Positions 10,511-24,247 of a stretch of DNA of 64,000 nucleotides are shown one piece after another. Numbering within the stretch: the stretch's first letter is position 1; every line of letters starts with the position of its first letter. The stretch comes from Vespula vulgaris (lineage: Eukaryota; Arthropoda; Insecta; Hymenoptera; Vespidae). The position numbers and the translations under genes were made by a program. Under the pieces are notes generated by a model that did no database searches, had not been told where the DNA came from, and saw only the letters and a program-made list of their open reading frames with translations. Where the stretch lies: positions 4,357,501-4,421,500 of the forward strand of contig NC_066591.1 of NCBI RefSeq assembly GCF_905475345.1. Reading direction: 5' to 3'.

Positions 10511-12011
10511 TATTACAATAATTACTGTTACTCTATTATTATTATTATTGTTGTTATGGTGTTAGCAGATAGAAGAAAAAAAAAAGAAGAAATGGATATC
10601 TGTAAAGTACGCGACGTTAGAGTAGGACGTAGTCTCTCGGCTTTTTCTCATAATTTTACAGTATTATTATTATTATTATCGACAGCCCTCGTTTTTTTAG
10701 TTGCATATTATTCCATTATTCCAATATGGCAAGTGAGAAAGTTAAGAAAGAAAGAAAGAAAAAAGGAAAAAAAAATTGAATGACCGGAATCCTTCCGATT
10801 ATTATTTATTGTATTTTTTACCAGGAAAAGAGAAAGAGATAGAAAGAGAGATAGATAGTTAGAGAGAAAGGGTTATAGAAATATGGCTTTCATCTGGAAA
10901 CCTTTGGATCCTCGGCTCGACGAAAGAAAACAAAAAAAGAAAAAGAAAATGAGAAAAGATGATCGTTGACGAAAACTTTGTTACATTCCTTTTTAAATTG
11001 TCGAAGTTCAAGGATCCTGTCTCTTTAAATAAACGCACATTCGAGACGCACACACGGATATACACCGGCGCGCAAATATGCATGCAAAAGATGACCCGAG
11101 TAAAAAGAGATGATCGTTATGCATTCTATTTACTTTTCTTTTTTCTTTTCTTTTTTTAAATCGAATGGGTTTTCGCTCCAGAATGACCCAAGAAAGTTTA
11201 TCGTAATATTCCGATTGGATCAAGAAGAAATATTTATTGTCCGTATGAGTTACGTCGAGAATTCGTTGGGAAAAAGAAAAAAAAAAAAAAAAGAAAAAAC
11301 AGATCACAGAATGAAAAATGCAACATAAGTCTGCCGAGAAAAAATTGAATGCATTTTATAAATCTCGTACACATTGACGTAATCATTCACGTACTATGCA
11401 TCAAACTTCGAACGTCATCAATAATCCAATTTAACGCGATATCAACGATAAAGTTCGATATATTTTAAAATAAAAGAAAGTCTCCAAGAATCGATTAATT
11501 TTTCATTGGAATTTTTTAATAAGAAAGTTGTCGAACGCTACCATCCACATTTTTCATTCGATAAATATTTTCGAACAAATTCTCCACGTAAATCGATTAC
11601 CTCTTTGCGACCGATTTAGTTTATTCGTTTTCGTAAAAAAAGAAAAAGAGGAAAAAAAAGAAAAAAAAGTTTATTGATTTCAAAGAGCACGCTTAAATAC
11701 ATTCTTGTGAGTCACTGATAAGTAATAAACGTTTAGAGGAGAAGTGAAAAGAGTCGAGGAGGTAATAAGGATAGTATAAAAAGAAGAAGAAAAAAGGACA
11801 CGACGAAAAGATCTAGCGCACAATTCCGCCGGCTGAGATAAATCGAATTAATGATAATTAATTAGAGATCGTGCGAGCCCTACCCCCGCACCCCAGCTCC
11901 ACTCCCCGACCACCGTTAATGTTTAGAGTCGTCAAGTGACTCACAACAACGATCTCGACGAAACGTTCCAGAAGATCGACGAGAAGAGAAGAAATGAGAT
12001 ACCAAAGAGTA

Positions 12012-12066
<55 letters not shown>
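12012..12066 (+). repeat. (AAT)n repeat
   Basis: About 18 near-perfect AAT units. Confidence 0.95.
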
Positions 12067-12067
<1 letters not shown>

Positions 12068-12746
12068 TGCGTTAGGAAAAAAAAACAAAAAAAAAGAAAC
12101 AATAGAAATCGAAGGAGAAAAGTGAGAATGTGTTTGTTTATCTATGCGTGCGTGCGTGCGTGCGTGAGAGAGAGAGAGAGAAAGTAAGAAAAAGAAACAG
12201 AGATAGACAGAGAGAAAGAGAGAGAAAGAAAAAGAGGCACGCTGATCTACTTAAATATAATATTATATACGATTATTATGTTAGATATACATTATGTGTA
12301 TTGTATTTATGTCTCAATAATCGTTGTTACTTATATCGCTACGATCATGATGACGATAATCATAACGAATATTAATTAACCGACAAAGTTTGTAGAATGA
12401 TGAAGAAAGGAGGGGGCTGAGCGACACGCATTATATACATCGACATGTATACGTAGAGCTTTTTGTTCATTTTTTTCTTGATAACAAACATACATACACC
12501 CACACATATACATATGTACACATGGACACGATTCGTACATACCAAATACAGATTACACTACACACAGAAGTACACGAGTGTGTATCAATTCGTACAAACT
12601 TTTATGTGTATATATATATGACATATATGTACACAAACAAACATAAACACAGAGAGACGGAACAAATACACTTACGACGTTTTCGATTGAATAAAATAAT
12701 AATAATTAATCTTGAGATGATACAGATGCGAATCGATAATTGATAG

Positions 12747-12842
12747 GAATGATGATGATGATGTTAATGATGACGAAGATGATGATGGTGATGATAGTGA
12801 TGATGACGATGATTGATGATGATGATGATGATGATGATCATG
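12747..12842 (+). repeat. (GAT)n repeat
   Basis: GAT triplets with GGT, GAC and GTTA variants. Confidence 0.95.
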
Positions 12843-12899
12843 ATAACGATCAGCGATGTCGGCGGTAATTTCTGATTTTAGATAATTTCTTGCGATCAA

Positions 12900-14227
12900 C
12901 AAGAAGCTGTGTTTAACATTATTTATTAGAACCGAAGGGTATTATTACATTAATGAATAATTAATTGATTAATTAATTAATCGCGTAATCGATATTTATT
13001 GTAATCATCTACCGCTTAGTGTCTGTATTCTCTTTAGAGGGACACGTACGCGTGCGACGCGATACGAGGGGAAACTAAAAAAAAAAAAAGAAAAAAAAAA
13101 GAAAAGAAACAACAACAATAACAACAAAAAAATTCGTCATCTATTAAAATATAATCGATAAATATGAATATTGCGTTGAAAGGCAGGGCTAGTCGTCAAA
13201 AAGGATGTCATTGACCGTTTGATCATTGATAAATAACATTTTTCTATCGCTCGTCACCCTTCTTGATTTCAATTGTTGTCTCCTCTTAATCCCTCCTAAA
13301 AGGGATTGAAAGGAGAGGATGGAATTAATGAAAACTTGCTTGAAATGCAACGAGAGAGGGGAAGATTGAGTAGAAAGAAAGACAGAGTCAAATCCAGAGA
13401 GACGACGCGAAGGATCTTCCAGAATTAATTTGATGATTTTTTTTTTCCCGATTCGATACAATACCTTTTTTCTCCGATATTAAACCCCATCTTCTCCCGT
13501 CATCCCACTTATGCTCCCTACCCATATGCTCCCTTTTAATTATTTCAATCGATTTTTACATCGATATGAACAAAAGTTTTGTCGATTTTAATCACAAGAT
13601 ACATACACATACACAATGTAGGTACATATATATATACGCTTTCTGGATTCTCAGTCTCTGATCGTCGCAGGAAAGACACTCGGCACAGGAATGAATTTTG
13701 CCGATGTTTTTCATATAAAAAAACATGGCGACCGAAGACGACGGTCGATGTAATGTATCGGTCGGATGGTATCGATGTAATAGAAAAGGAAAAACAAAAG
13801 GAAAGAAAAGAATCGAAAGAAAGAAAAGAGTACGTGTACGTGCACGGAGATATGTCATCGTAATTATTAAAAAAAGAAAAAACAAATAAAAAGCGCGCGC
13901 GCGATATTTAAAATATACGGGATCCCCCGTTGAAATCAATCGTTAAGAAAGAAAAAAAGAATGAAATATCATCCACATCATCGAACCTTTGCAAAATGTT
14001 CGAAATGATTTTCTAAACGATCGAATAAAATGGGACACCCTGTATATACGTATAATACTTATATACGTATATGTATATGTGTTTCCCCTTGGGATGATCA
14101 GGTTATAACGAAATATTTTCGAAACTGGTGCTCTAGTCGCAGATTATTTTCCCTCGTGGTTCGTGGCGCGTTGTGATAAAGGCAAGCGAATTAGACATTT
14201 TTGACGAGTTAAAAAAAAAGAAGCGAA

Positions 14228-14268
<41 letters not shown>

Positions 14269-15381
14269 GAGAGAAGAGTGCATGCGTGTGCGCGTGTGTG
14301 TGTCAGATAGAATGAGAGCGAGAGGCTGTAAGTTATCGAATGAAACGTATATACATACAACTCACAAACACACACATATTATATATATACGAGACGAAAG
14401 GCGAAATATGCATCAGGAGCATCTCGGCTTGAGATCTCGTGCTCTTTCTATTTGCGTACTTTCTTCTTCTACGAAGATCGCAATAGAAGTTTCAAAAACT
14501 TTTTCCTTTCCTTTTTTTTTTTTTTTTTTTTTGGTAAAAAACGTGGATCATATGTCGAGATCGTCCATAAAGAAGAACTCGTAGTTATAATTGAGAAGAA
14601 GAACGTTAATGCACAGCCACACACACTCACACACACATCCACCACATAAAGCTGCATCATTTTCTCTTTGTAATAATCTAATTTTCCAGACCAGTCCGCA
14701 TATACGTATGATATTTCGAGAAAGCTATTGCGTTCGTTTTCGAGATTCCATTTTAATGACGTACATATATACACACATACATACATACATACATACATAC
14801 ATACATACATACGTACATACGTACATCATACATACCGTAGCGGCGAATTTCAAAATTCCCGCCACGCGTCGCCGACGTCGATGGCTCCTAGTCGAATCTC
14901 ACGAACGACGGCGCGTGCATTTTTATAAAAAGATCTTTATGAATACCGTTTTATCGTTTATCTCTATTTATATAATATTTCAAATAATAAAAAAGAAAAA
15001 AAAAAGAAAAAAAAAAGGAACGATGATCCTCGTGAAAAAAAAATAATCTCTCTCGACGTGATATCCTCCAGCGACAAAAATGATCTTGACATTCGTCCAC
15101 GATGACAGGGTTCGTATATTCTTCCTTCCGTCCCGTAGAGAATATTATCTAGTAAAAGAAGATGGCAAGAATATCGTAGAAAGAAAAAGAAAAAAAAAAG
15201 AGAAAAGAAGAAGAAGAAGAAGAAGAAAAGGAAGAGAAAAAGAGTCAATCGTGGAACAAGTGGCGTATGTACTTGTTACGTACGGAGGCGGGAAATTTAA
15301 ACGGTCGACATTACATCGTTCGTATCGTTCGAAGAAGGAACATCGTGTTAATAAATTATTAACACGAGGGATGAAGAGAAT

Positions 15382-15423
<42 letters not shown>

Positions 15424-15581
15424 GGGATAATCTATCTTTCTAAACGTCGGCGAACTTAACGAACGATCTACAATCATCGGATTAGAGTCTCCGTAAAACG
15501 TAAAACGAGAATTTAATACCGAACAAATTTCAACAAAATTTTCCACGAACTTGTCAAATTTCTAATTCCCATTTGACTGAT
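12900..15581. other. Gene-free region with scattered repeats
   Basis: Mixed AT-rich sequence without a supported gene. It holds (GA)n at 14233-14272, a T run near 14515, (ACAT)n at 14774-14835, and (GA)n at 15385-15419. At 14031-14045 there is a sequence ending CACCCTGTATA, similar to the terminal repeats of the element at 55.7-56.1 kb; I found no partner for it nearby. Confidence 0.55.
14774..14835 (+). repeat. (ACAT)n repeat
   Basis: ACAT array passing into ACGTACAT units. Confidence 0.9.
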
Positions 15582-15776
15582 TTAACCCTTTAAGAACGAC
15601 ACAAAATACGATTCGATAAATATATATATATATATACATATTGTCATCTTTATCGATAATCTAATTGTAAGCTACAATACCAACAGACGTGATATTTTCT
15701 GTCTCTGTTTGATAAAAGCAATAATGGCGTAGCCTTTGGTGTCGCTGTACGATGCCAGTCGGTTTTAAAGGGTTAA
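15582..15776. mobile_element. piggyBac-like MITE with TTAA target duplication
   Basis: A 187-base element (15586-15772) is flanked on both sides by TTAA. The terminal inverted repeats start CCCTTTAA: left CCCTTTAAGAACGAC, right (reverse complement) CCCTTTAAAACCGAC, 13 of 15 matching. A TTAA target and CCC-starting termini are typical of piggyBac-superfamily transposons. The interior has no transposase frame, so it would be a non-autonomous derivative. Confidence 0.7.
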
Positions 15777-16016
15777 ACGATTTTTCTTGATGCGAGTTCG
15801 TTTCGATCGTCGTGAAGTCATGCGTTGTAGATTTAAAGGGAGAAAAGAAAAAAACTAAAGAAAAAAAAATACAAAAAAGAAAAAAAGAAAATAAAAAAAA
15901 AAGAAACAAAAACAAAAAAGAAGAAGAAAAAAAAATGAAAGGTAGGAAAATGGTTATCGAAGAGAAAGAGAGGAAAGAGTTTTGATAAAGGGTAGGATAG
16001 GGAAGGAGGGTAGAGG

Positions 16017-16055
<39 letters not shown>

Positions 16056-16224
16056 GAAGGGCGTGTAACGAGTGAGAGAAATAAAATTATTTTTATGCGA
16101 TTTTGAGGCACGCGCACACGCACACACATACACGCACACGAACGCACGTACGCACGCATACACACATACACACACGTAAACACACACCGTCAGATCTTTC
16201 ACGGGATTGTACGTTTTATGTGTG

Positions 16225-16322
16225 ATGATGGTGGGTAGCGGCGGTGGTGATGGCGATGGTGATGATGGTGGGTGGTAGTGGTGATGGTGGTGATGGTGGT
16301 GGTGTTGATAATTATGGTGACG
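16225..16322 (+). repeat. (GGT)n/(GAT)n triplet array
   Basis: GGT, GAT and GTG triplets mixed over about 100 bases. Confidence 0.85.
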
Positions 16323-16845
16323 ACGTGACAGTATAAGAAAATAAAAAAAAGCAGCTCATTAGCTCATCGTAGGCCTAACTAAAGAAGAGAAAAGTATTTA
16401 TGTACTGTCTAAACTACTATCTAATTATTCGGGCGAGAGTGCTAACAGCTCGAACAAGTAAGCTTGAACAAACGTGCAAGAGACAAAAGAGATAGAATGG
16501 TTGTGATTGTGAGTAAATGAGTGAGAATGCGTGAGAGAAAATATAACATACTCAAATTACTCGAGAAATTAATTACTCCGATGTGGGTTACAACGATCAA
16601 CAAAACTGATGACTACATTATATAGAAAAAAAAAAAAAAAAAAAAGAAGTAGACAAGGAGAGAAAGAGAGAACGAAGGGATGAAAAAAGACGTAGGGAAA
16701 GTATGCGAGAAAGTAGACAAGGACGGTGATAGGATGGGAGGAAGGGAGGGTGGAGAACTGCAACATACACAGAAATAAAGAAAAAAAAAGAAATGAATGA
16801 TTGGATGAGAGAGAAAAAAAGAGAGAAAGAGAGAGAGAAAGGAAA

Positions 16846-16890
<45 letters not shown>

Positions 16891-17941
16891 CAATGAGTAA
16901 CAAGGTAAAAAAAAGATAATCTATAATCTTCTGTACATGTTTTGATTATTCTAATTATTAATTATCGTAACTTATAATAACTATGAATTAATTAAATTAA
17001 TTAATATCTATAAAACTATATTTAAACGACAAAAAAATGTGGTAGCTAGTCTGTCAATGGGTGTATAAATATTTAATTACGATAACTCTATAGTGATACT
17101 ATACAGAACAAGATGAATACTTGAAACGGAGAGAATCGTAAAGAGAGATAGAGAAAAAGAGAGAGAAAGAGAGAGAGATTGAATGTATAAACGAACGCCG
17201 TACGAATGTGGAATGAAACAATACGAACGAACGAGTTTTGCGATGAGAAACGAATGAATGAAACACAAACACACACACACACAACATACAGCATACACGG
17301 AGGATGCATATACATTTACACATAGAGAAAGAAAGAGAGAGAGAGAGACAGAGACAAACACAAGATACGGTACGAAATATAAATATAATTATAAAATAAC
17401 GAAAAGAAAGCGAAGTACAACGGATAGTTTCTTCTTCGACTTTTCGTGGTAGTCGAGTCGACTGATCTGTGCTTTTGCGAATTAGCGGGGTGGGCTTTTT
17501 GTTCGAGAGAAACTTCATATTATACAATGAAGTAGTAAGACAGAAAGAGAAAGAGAAATAGAAATAGAAATAGAAACATCGGGAAAGAAATCAGGAAAAA
17601 TGAATTTACATGCGCACATAGACACGCGCACACGACAAAATCTTAACGTCGCGGGTATTTTTTTCTTTTCTTGTTTTTCTTCTTTTTTTTTCTTTTTCTT
17701 TCTTTTGTACCTCTTTCATATTATTTTAATAATATTTCGAGAAATAAAATCGATCGATAAAGAGAATAATATAATTCGTGGATTTGTGAAGTTAAGATCG
17801 GTCGTGACGAATTTTAAAAACGTTCTGCTATGATTCGCGCGATTATTTTCCACGAAGACGAAATATAGAAAAAAAAATGTGAGAGAAAGAGAAAAAAATA
17901 AAAAAATTAATAATAAAAAAGAAAAAAAACTTATAAAAAGG

Positions 17942-17972
<31 letters not shown>

Positions 17973-19946
17973 GAAAAGAGAGGAACGAAAAAAAGAAAAA
18001 AAAAACCCACGGAGAAATGCAAATGCATTGTCGTCCGTCGTTGTTCTACTGGATTAATTCGCGTTTCATCGAGCCAAGTGCCAAAATGGAAAAAGAAATT
18101 TAGATCAAATATTTGAAAGAATAAGCAGAACTGGACCAGATCGGATCTGATCGGATCGGACTAGATCCGATTGGAATGTACTGGTCTTAGAATTTTTCAA
18201 AGTTCATACAGAAGCGAAATACAAAGGGCCACAATTATTTTCAATTTTGATTAATTCAAAGAACGATTCCAACAAATCGTTCATTTTCGTTCGAAATTAT
18301 CTTCAATGTTTTCCTCGGGGAAGATCGATGTCTAACGATTGATTGATCGATTGATTGATTGAGTTCTTTTTTCTTATTTTTTCTTTTTCCCCCGGAAATA
18401 AAATATTCAGGATTGAGAGAAAGGAGAAAAAAAGAAAAGTGATTTTCCGACGGGAACAGAATGAATTTAGGTGCTTATTAATCTACGTTAGAATGCAAAG
18501 AGAAGGCGAGGTAATCACATCGAACAGACGGACGCTAAAGAATTGTGTTTTTCAAACGGAACATTCCAAACGATCGCGAGCAAAACTTTGGCAGTGATGT
18601 AAGGGGGAAATTGTTTTCCGCGATCCTGTTAATAGATTAGAATATATAATAGAACGAAGGAAATGAGAGATGGAAAATGAAAAAAAAAATGCACAAAAAG
18701 AGAAGGAAGAATGAGAAAGAGTTAAAGAGAGATGGAGAGAGAGAGAGAGAAAGAGGAAGAGAAAGAATATTTTTCGAGTGGATTTTCGTACAGATAGATC
18801 ACTCTGATCTCCGTAATCGATTTGTCGATAGAAGCCGCTAATTAGGCGAGAACGCGCACACATTCCTACACATTCCACTTTAACGCCATTTAACCCTCGA
18901 TCGTACAAAACTCGCGATAGATCATATATATATACATATGTATGTATATATATATGTGTGTGTGTGTATATATACATATATTCACATATATACATAATAC
19001 ATATAAATATATAAATACATACGCACCTATTTAATTTTCAAACGAAAGAAAAAAATAAAAAAGAAAAGAGATGGATTTTCAAAACACACATATATATATA
19101 TGATATATGTATATGTGTGTGTGTGAGTATATATATATATATATATATATGATCGGTTTTCATAGCTCTATACATTAATAAGAAAGTCTGAAAGAACTGT
19201 AATACGTTAAAAAGATAGAAAGAGAAAGAATGAAAGAAAAAGAAAGATAGCGAGAAAGATAATGAATGAGAGATACAAAGAAAGAAAGAATGTATGATAG
19301 AAGGAAAAAAAAGATAATTGTACTCGAGCGTTTTTATACATAGCCGCTGTTAAGCAATTATAAACGAGAGGACGCGAAGGGCGCGTAACTCGAACGTGAA
19401 ACATCGCGTTGTATGGGTTTTTTTAATTTCGATGGGACAACATGGATTTCGCTCGACGTATAAAACGTTTATTAAATATCAATGGTGTTCACAAACGATA
19501 CGACAAAATGATTTCAGTGGGACGCTTTATTAAAGATAGGGGCGAGAGAATGGAAAGTAGGAAAAAAAAATTAGAAGAAGAAAATGAACAAGAATAAAAA
19601 AAAAATTATAAAAGAAAGTTCCGATGATAAGACGCGACGATCGTGGATCGTGGAAAGTTGAAATTAAACGTCCTCGATCATCGCGACGTGATGAACGCAT
19701 AACCATAATTATTGTAATACCAACGATTGTACGTACCGTTACGATATTATTATTAACAAAAAATATTGACAAAAAATCAAGAGACATAAAAAATGATAGA
19801 AGATGTGAGAGATCATGGGGGGGGAGGAATAACATTCTACGTGTAAGTGTTCACAAGGTGGAATTATCACAGGCCAATGCAGTGCAATACTTTTACCGTT
19901 TTCGATATTTCTCTTATTACTTGAAGTGGTATCTAAAGAGAGAAAC

Positions 19947-19978
19947 AGTGAGAAAGAGAGAGCGAGAGAGAGAGAGAA

Positions 19979-20030
<52 letters not shown>
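19947..20030 (+). repeat. (GA)n microsatellite
   Basis: About 80 bases of GA with AAAG interruptions. Confidence 0.95.
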
Positions 20031-20032
<2 letters not shown>

Positions 20033-20099
20033 ATAACGCGAAGCAAACGTGTAAGTAGCGTAAAACGCGACGAAATAATTTTATAGGGAATAAAAAAAA

Positions 20100-23000
20100 A
20101 AGAAACAAATAAGATTAAAAAAAAGACGCGAGGGAATGAGATTAGCGAGATGAATTCTTGCAAAATGCGATCCGTGTGCGTACTTCGGCTCGATTCCTTA
20201 AAATAGTTTTAAAAGTAAGAATTTCATTTCGTTTCGTTTCGTTTTTTGTCGCGTCATTTCGTTTCTAAATTTCAAACCGCAAAAATCGACTTGCTATAAA
20301 AATTCGCATCGTTCAGAAATTTAACGTCCGATAAAGAAGTAGAACGAACAGTACAGGGAAATACGAGGATTATAAATTTGATCAATGGAGTAAAATCATA
20401 ATTTAATCTTCTTTTTCTTTTTTTTTTTAACAGAAAAAAGAAATCGCATTTATTTCAATTCTTTTTTTTTTATGGAACAGAAGTGTACGAAAAATAAGGA
20501 TTTTCGTTTTATATAAAGAGGAGTTGGGTCGAAGCGACTGATGATTCCGTAAAATACGGATGTGGTTAAGAACAAAGTTTTCATGTAATAAAATAATAAT
20601 ATTAATAATAATAATATTAAATAAATAAATAATAAATATATAATGATAACGATAACGATAACGATAATAATAATTTTGAGAAAAAATTATACTCGACAAA
20701 AAGGAAATAAACGGAGCATGTACTATATCACGATTTTTACATCAATGTTCACCCGACTGACGAATAAAAATAAACGAGGAAAAAAAAAGAAAAAAAAAAC
20801 AAAAAGAAAGGAGAGGGAGAGAGAGAGAGAGAGATTGAAAGAGAAAAAGAGAAACAGGGAAAGAAACCTCGACGACGTGAGAAAATATCTTTTCGGAGTT
20901 TGACCGCCAATTAACGTGGTGCTTTGTCGTGTATTTTTAGCGTGGAAAACAGTGATGATTGACAACTGCGGTGTAATATCATGAATATGTAATTAACAAT
21001 GTGATACGCGATATGTATAATATGTACGAGATATATATTGGTATTATTACTGTAATATGCCAAGCGTAAATGGGGAAGAAAAAAAAACGAAAAAGAAGAT
21101 TAATTCTCGAACCAATATTCGGTAAGAACACACGTCGGGCAATCGTCGAATCGAAAGAAATAATTTTGTCGTTGAGAATGAATTGAAAATAATAGTAAAT
21201 AAATGAAAAAAGATTTAAAGAAATTAAAAAGGATTTTCAAAAAATTTTTCTTTTCTTTTTTTATTTTTCGATGAAATTTTTCTTTTCCTGGCGTATTTTC
21301 AATTATCGCTTCATCATGAATTTATTTATTTAGAGATTTTTAATTTCGAGCGACGACTTTATTTCACTCGTTAGACGAACTTTCCCGGCTTTGTGTTAAT
21401 TTTAATTAACTTAGAGATGAAAATAAAAGAAAAAATAAAAAAAAAAAGAGAGAGAGAGAGGAAGAAAAGAATAAAAAGGGGTAATTCATTTTGGTGCGTT
21501 TTAGCGCTATAAATGAAATCAAAATAATCGGAACGACGAAGTCGTTCAAGCCGATTCCCTCAAATATTATCAAATAAGGATCATCGATGAGACATTGTGT
21601 AATCTTAAAACACTTAACGATATTGAATCTTCTATTTTTTCCTTCGGTCTTCGTACGAAATTAAGTTCTTTCTTTTTCTTTTTCTTTTTCTCTCTTTTTG
21701 TTTCTTTTTTTTTAATTCTTTTTTTTTTCCTTTTGTAAAATAAAAAATTGAAAAAAAGACAAGGTAATTCATCCTTCAACAATAATGAAAAAAAAAGAAT
21801 TCAAAAATATCGTTACAACTTTTCAGATTGCACTTAAATTTTCATCCGTTCGATCTCAAGGATAAAAAAGCAAAAAAATAAAAAATAGAAAAACCGTGAT
21901 ACAAAAGTTTAGAAATTTACCGACATGAAGTACATACATACATATACGTACGTACATACATAATATTATGTATATACTATGCAAACTAAATTCGCATTTT
22001 TGCACTCCGCGAGTGTGTGCCGAGAAAGAGAGAAAGAAAGAAAAAGAAAAAAAAATTCTTTAAATCAAATACCAACCATAGTCGAATCGAAGGGAATACT
22101 CTATAGAAGAAAAAGAATAAGAACATACGTTCGCGTTTATTCGATCTTATACGATCGAGTATGTCCTAATATGCGTGTTGATTAGATACGATGAGAAAAA
22201 GGAGAATAAAACATGGATTATAATAGAGTAATGTATTTTATGACGGGTTTATAACGGTATTAATAGCGGATATTTTGCTGATAACTGATGATAAGTGCGG
22301 TATTAAACAACCGAAAGAAATAAAAAAATAAATAAATAAAAAATAAAGAAAAATCAGTACATATGATAACTATAATAAAAGATTAACGATTATGATGATA
22401 GGCATTTTACCGAGACGTGATGTTATTCAAAAGAGATAGAGCAGGGAAGAGTGAGAGAGAGAGAGAAAGAGAGAGGGAGAGAGAGAGAGAGAGAGAGAAA
22501 GAGAGATATGCTCCATCAAAAGATAGCTGATGCGTTTTTCGTACGTACGAAAGAAAAAGAAAAAAAAGGATAATCAATCGATCAATTAATTACTCTGTTT
22601 CTCTCGAGGCTCACGCTTTCGTTCGCGAAACAAATCGAACGATTTTGTAGATTCGATAGGAAAGGATAGTGAAATAATAGAAAGAGTGGAGAGGAAGATG
22701 AGGAGGGGAGGAAAAGGAGGAGGAGGAGGAGGGAAGCTCGGAAAGGCTTAACATTGTTAATCGAATGAAAGACTGAATAGGTCGGCTGTCCCTTTCGTCT
22801 CGTTTAAAAAAAAGTGTTTGTAACGAAGAAAAAAACAGAAACAAATATTAATACTAATATTAATATACTAATACTAATATTAATAATGATACTAATAATA
22901 ATATTAATAATAATAAACGTCGAATTCTAAAAGCGCAACGAGAAAAGTCCCGATCGGCCGCAACAGGCAAAGACGCTTTTAACAAAAAAAAAAAAAAGAA

Positions 23001-23657
23001 GAAGAAAAAAGACTACTTAAGATTCCTCTTTTTCTTGGGACGAATCTCATTTCTTGCCCGATGCTTCCAATTTTATCGAAAGAAGATAAAAAATGATATA
23101 GGAAAAAAAAGTAAAGGGAGAAGTTCTCTTTTACTAAGTCTAGGTGAACGTTGGAAACGCGGAAAATGAGGTTATGTTAATTGCAAACGGACTTCCCCTC
23201 CGCTCCGAATAATAATAATAATAATTATTATTATGAAATAAAAATAAAATAAAATAAAATAATAATAATAGTAATAATAATAATAATGATAATGATTATG
23301 ATACTGATAACAAACGAATCATCGAAAGGAAGAAAAACACGCGCATTTCGAGGGTTGCACAAAAAATCATTGTGTGATATATAACATTGACAACGTGCGT
23401 ATATATATACATATATGTATGTATGCATTTATATATACATTTATATATATATATATACACATATATACACATACAAACATACACATACAGAGACAGACAC
23501 CGTACTATAGTTGATAGAACTGAGAAAGCGTATACATTCCTTATTTGCACAATTTTGCACATGGCGACACAATGGCGATGGCTCGTGAAAGTGAGTCAAT
23601 CGAATAATTTGAATGTTAAGATGAATGAATGCGTGTGAGAAAAAGAGTAAGAGAAAT

Positions 23658-23696
<39 letters not shown>

Positions 23697-24170
23697 GAAA
23701 GAGAGAGTGCGTGTGTGAAAGTGAGAGTGAGAACGAAAGAAAAAAAAAGAGAAAGAATTAGTAAAGTATCGATGAATATCATCGATCGTTTGCGTGTGGT
23801 TCGAATCGATCTTCGATAATTGTTTGAACGATAAGGACGCATCGGACGTGTACGATAATTGTTTATAATAGTCGGATTTGTAATGTACTCATATATTCGA
23901 TTGAAATATAATATTATGATGAGATCGGATTCGAAGAAAAGGTTCATCATCGTTTCTCACAAATACATTAATAAATATTGCATACATACATGCATACGTA
24001 CGTACAACATGTGTTTCTCTCGAAACATACTTACTACATTATCATACAGTATCATATAATCAGGAGAAATGGACGGTCGGGGAGATTCCATCGAGCCGTC
24101 CAAAAAATCGCAATCTTTATCACTAGCGATAGTAGTATGTACTTAATTCTTGTTGCGAGTGATACTCACG
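20100..24170. other. Gene-free AT-rich region
   Basis: AT-rich sequence with (GA)n at 20815-20835, 22457-22505 and 23655-23705, AAT/TAA blocks near 20590-20680 and 22850-22915, and TA/CA repeats at 23398-23490. No homology recognised on either strand. Confidence 0.6.
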
Positions 24171-24173
24171 ACA

Positions 24174-24247
24174 AATCGATCGAAGAGTCGATCGTTCGAT
24201 CGATCGAAGGATAGATCGTTCGATCGATCGATCGATCGGTCGGTCGA
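24174..24247. repeat. (GATC)n palindromic array
   Basis: GATC/CGAT tetranucleotides with GTTC, GAAG and GGTC variants. Each unit is self-complementary, so the array can form hairpins on either strand. Confidence 0.9.

Larger units (their letters stand above)
7990..12900. other. Gene-free simple-sequence region
   Basis: Dominated by (TTTC)n at 8184-8220, several ATT blocks (9326-9482, 10299-10353), CTA/ACT triplets (9640-9865), (AAT)n (12012-12066) and (GAT)n (12747-12842), with A/G-rich sequence between. Several AATAAA hexamers occur (7990, about 8540, about 8812). No supported gene. Open frames here are homopolymer-like or start in repeats. Confidence 0.6.
15777..20100. other. Gene-free region with purine-rich plus strand
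   Basis: A/G-rich plus strand with (GA)n at 16023-16051, 16805-16890, 17130-17180, 17330-17350 and 19947-20030, plus GGT/GAT triplets (16225-16322), poly-A near 17947-17971, and TA/TG blocks at 18921-18993 and 19085-19150. A GATCGGATC-rich palindromic patch lies at 18130-18175. No gene recognised. Confidence 0.6.

Noticed and set aside
19443..19596. 51-codon plus-strand frame starting MDFARRIKRLLN
   Set aside because: Looks complex, but it is short, has no family match and runs into A-rich repeats; chance is more likely.
23780..23820. GGTTCGAATC, resembling a tRNA T-loop
   Set aside because: Flanking bases do not form a T arm and no acceptor or anticodon stem could be placed.
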